Of a DNA stretch of 64,000 bases, positions 62,446 through 64,000 are shown piece after piece; within the stretch, counting starts at the first letter, position 1; the number at the start of each line of letters is the position of its first letter. Both the position numbers and the translations under genes were made by a program. The notes below the pieces were generated by a model. It saw only the letters and a program-made list of their open reading frames with translations. It made no database searches and was not told where the DNA came from. The DNA is from CANMUM01 sp965263365 (GTDB lineage Bacteria > Pseudomonadota > Alphaproteobacteria > Rhodobacterales > Rhodobacteraceae): NCBI GenBank assembly GCA_965263365.1, contig OZ253672.1:992001-1056000 (forward strand), written 5' to 3'.

Positions 62446-63024
62446 TTAATCGCCGATAACTTTTAGAAAATCAGGTACATCAGCTTCGTCCGCAAAACCG
62501 GCTGCCTGCTCTGATTGAGATTCGTTTGTCTCAGAGTCAGACAATGCGCCGTCAAAGAATGCACCGTTTGAAGAAGCATTAGAGGTCTTTTTTCTCGGTG
62601 ATTTCCGCGATTTAGGCTTTTCTTCAACCTCATTCGACAATTCACCAGCAGCCTCATTTTCTTGACTGTTTTGAGATTCTGCAACCACTTCTCTCTCGCG
62701 GCGCTTGGCCTCTTGCTCAGCCTGTCGAGCTTCTTGCTCAGCCTGACGTGCCGCTTGCTCCTTAGCGAGCGCCGCCTGTGCTTCCGCAAGCAATCGAATA
62801 TAGTGTTCAGCATGCTGCGCATAATTCTCGGCCTGAACACGGTCGCCAGAAAGTTGTGCATCGCGCGCCAGCGCCTGATATTTATCAACGATTTGATTGG
62901 GCGTACCGCGAACGCGGCTATCTGGACCGTTTGAATCAAAAACTCGATTCACAATATTGCCAACATTATTCGAATTATTTCTGCGATTTTTATTACGCGA
63001 ACGCGATTTGTTCGGTGATCTCAT
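62446..63024 (-). CDS. DUF4167 domain protein
   Basis: A 192-aa protein of a family restricted to alphaproteobacteria. The N-terminus is Arg/Asn-rich (RSPNKSRSRNKNRRNN), followed by the conserved FDSNGPDSRVRGTPNQIVDKYQALARDAQLSGDRVQAENYAQHAEHYIRLL, an Ala/Glu-Arg helix with repeated RQAEQEA, and an acidic low-complexity tail ending VPDFLKVIGD. The basic head suggests RNA or DNA association. Role unknown. It is next to prmC, the usual neighbour. Confidence 0.93.
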   Translation of the reverse strand: MRSPNKSRSRNKNRRNNSNNVGNIVNRVFDSNGPDSRVRGTPNQIVDKYQALARDAQLSGDRVQAENYAQHAEHYIRLLAEAQAALAKEQAARQAEQEARQAEQEAKRREREVVAESQNSQENEAAGELSNEVEEKPKSRKSPRKKTSNASSNGAFFDGALSDSETNESQSEQAAGFADEADVPDFLKVIGD

Positions 63025-63170
63025 TAGGTTAACTTTTCCTATGCTAAGTATTTGTTCCTATATGAAAGTAATCTTCATACAAAAAAGCGGGACATCTAAA
63101 AAACCCGTAGGATAACAACGACAATATTATAACAAAATTTAAAATAGACTTTCAAGCAAAATATTCATTT

Positions 63171-63974
63171 TTATGCACTTAAATTGACTTCCGTGATGCG
63201 CGGTTTTTCGTTCCAATCCAAATGAACTTTTGTCGAAAAACCATAGTGCTGAAAAATAGCGGCAACCTGTTCTGCCTGCCTATGACCGTGCTCAAACAAA
63301 GCCCGACCGTTTACCGCAAGATGTTTTTCCAAATTGATTGCAATGAGCCGATATGAACCTAATCCATCCCCCCCGGGGCTCAGTGCAATCTTAGGTTCAT
63401 ATTGAAGCTCAACATCAAGAAATTTCATTTCCTCTTCTGTAATATACGGCGGATTAGATAGAATTAAATCAAATTTATATTGTACACCCTCAAACCAATT
63501 CCCCAAGATAAATTGAGCGCTGATATTCATCTCTTGAGCATTTTTTTTTGCAACCGAGAGCGCTTCTGAGGATATATCGGCCAAAGTTAATTCTGCCTTT
63601 GGGAACATTTTCTTCGCAGAAATTCCGAGCGCACCAGAACCACAACCGAGGTCTAATATTTGCGCGGGATCGGGCCCCTTTTCAATAATTTCCAAAAACA
63701 ATTCACTATCTGGGCGCGGATCCAGAACATTTGCGTTGACGAAAAAGCGATCATTCCAAAAATCTCGATACCCCAAAATATGCGACATAGGTTCACGCGC
63801 AATGCGCCGATTGAGCGCATCTTCACGCGCGCTGCCTTCAAAATGTTCACAAATCATCATCCATTCACGTGCCGCATTTTTAATACCTGCCGCGTGCAAT
63901 TTTTGAACAGCAACTTTATTTTCAAGATTAAGCAAGTCCGATCTCAAGTAGCTTCTGCGCTTGATTTTCTGCAA
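63171..63974 (-). CDS. prmC: Peptide chain release factor N5-glutamine methyltransferase
   Basis: A 267-aa methyltransferase (254 aa if begun at TTG 63935, which is 3 codons before the prfA stop in another frame). ILDLGCGSGALGISA is the SAM loop and LILSNPPYITEEEM the NPPY substrate motif that holds the release factor Gln. The N-domain helices (AAGIKNAAREWMMICE) are typical. It methylates the GGQ of RF1 and RF2. Both candidate starts are TTG, and it overlaps prfA. Confidence 0.95.
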   Translation of the reverse strand: MQKIKRRSYLRSDLLNLENKVAVQKLHAAGIKNAAREWMMICEHFEGSAREDALNRRIAREPMSHILGYRDFWNDRFFVNANVLDPRPDSELFLEIIEKGPDPAQILDLGCGSGALGISAKKMFPKAELTLADISSEALSVAKKNAQEMNISAQFILGNWFEGVQYKFDLILSNPPYITEEEMKFLDVELQYEPKIALSPGGDGLGSYRLIAINLEKHLAVNGRALFEHGHRQAEQVAAIFQHYGFSTKVHLDWNEKPRITEVNLSA

Positions 63975-64000
63975 TTAAAGCATCAATGAATTCGTCAAGC
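63928..64000 (-). CDS. prfA: Peptide chain release factor 1, C-terminal end only
   Basis: The last 23 residues before TAA at 63930-63928 read LDEFIDALIAENQAQKLLEIGLA, the helical end of RF1. The rest lies outside the window. It is upstream of and overlapping prmC, its own modifying enzyme, as expected. Confidence 0.85.
   Translation of the reverse strand, partial: LDEFIDALIAENQAQKLLEIGLA

Overview
The window is an AT-rich alphaproteobacterial chromosome segment. The gene order dusB-ntrB-ntrC-ntrY-ntrX-trkA-trkH-hfq-hflX, the block holC/pepA-lptF-lptG-lptD-surA-pdxA-rsmA, the chain prfA-prmC-DUF4167 and paired Lrp regulators beside ilvC are all alphaproteobacterial. The ispD-ispF-pgpA-cinA operon beside dusB, an NtrC without the sigma-54 contact loop and a SoeA-like molybdoenzyme suggest a low-GC relative of the Rhodobacterales. 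That assignment rests on remembered synteny and was not tested by a search.

Layout. 1-1783: a SoeA-like molybdopterin oxidoreductase on the minus strand, running off the left edge and preceded by a tightly coupled 23-codon ORF. 1980-3320: a decayed IS3-family remnant and a gene stub. 3444-8260: a LysE exporter, then a periplasmic solute-binding protein followed by a hybrid histidine kinase. 8261-10797: gene-poor DNA with a 363-codon exported or surface-type gene split by one in-frame TGA. 10798-15191: a small integrative element beside tRNA-Ser(GGA), with a P4-type tyrosine recombinase (TTG start), an AlpA-like HTH protein, a winged-helix protein and unknown genes. 15299-21743: an aminotransferase, a Hint-domain protein broken by two homopolymer frameshifts, two Lrp regulators, ilvC with a strong terminator, a second degraded Hint fragment and cytochrome b561.

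21815-33414: cysS-cimA-phytoene synthase-like operon, an alpha/beta hydrolase whose start is disrupted by a 17-bp tandem duplication, TerB, an Abi-type gene beside tRNA-Thr(TGT), a lipoprotein, a frameshifted small membrane gene, prfC-miaA, a phosphatase and bioY. 33559-45088: the minus-strand nitrogen/potassium regulatory block. 45192-47252: ispD-ispF-pgpA-cinA. 47253-48303: a gene-free kilobase with a tandemly duplicated promoter-like unit and a strong candidate structured RNA. 48304-53698: tRNA(CAT), TfoX-C, ndk, an active/inactive M16 peptidase pair, MarC, an aspartyl protease and holC. 53698-64000: pepA, the outer-membrane assembly block (lptFG, lptD, surA), pdxA, rsmA, DUF4167, prmC and the end of prfA.

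The housekeeping genes read cleanly. The damage is confined to dispensable genes: nonsense codons, +/-1 homopolymer changes and short tandem duplications. The best candidates for something new are the bistable small-RNA candidate at 47560-47643, the recombinase operon carrying a trypco2-like protein and an unknown 280-aa protein, and the broken Hint-domain family.
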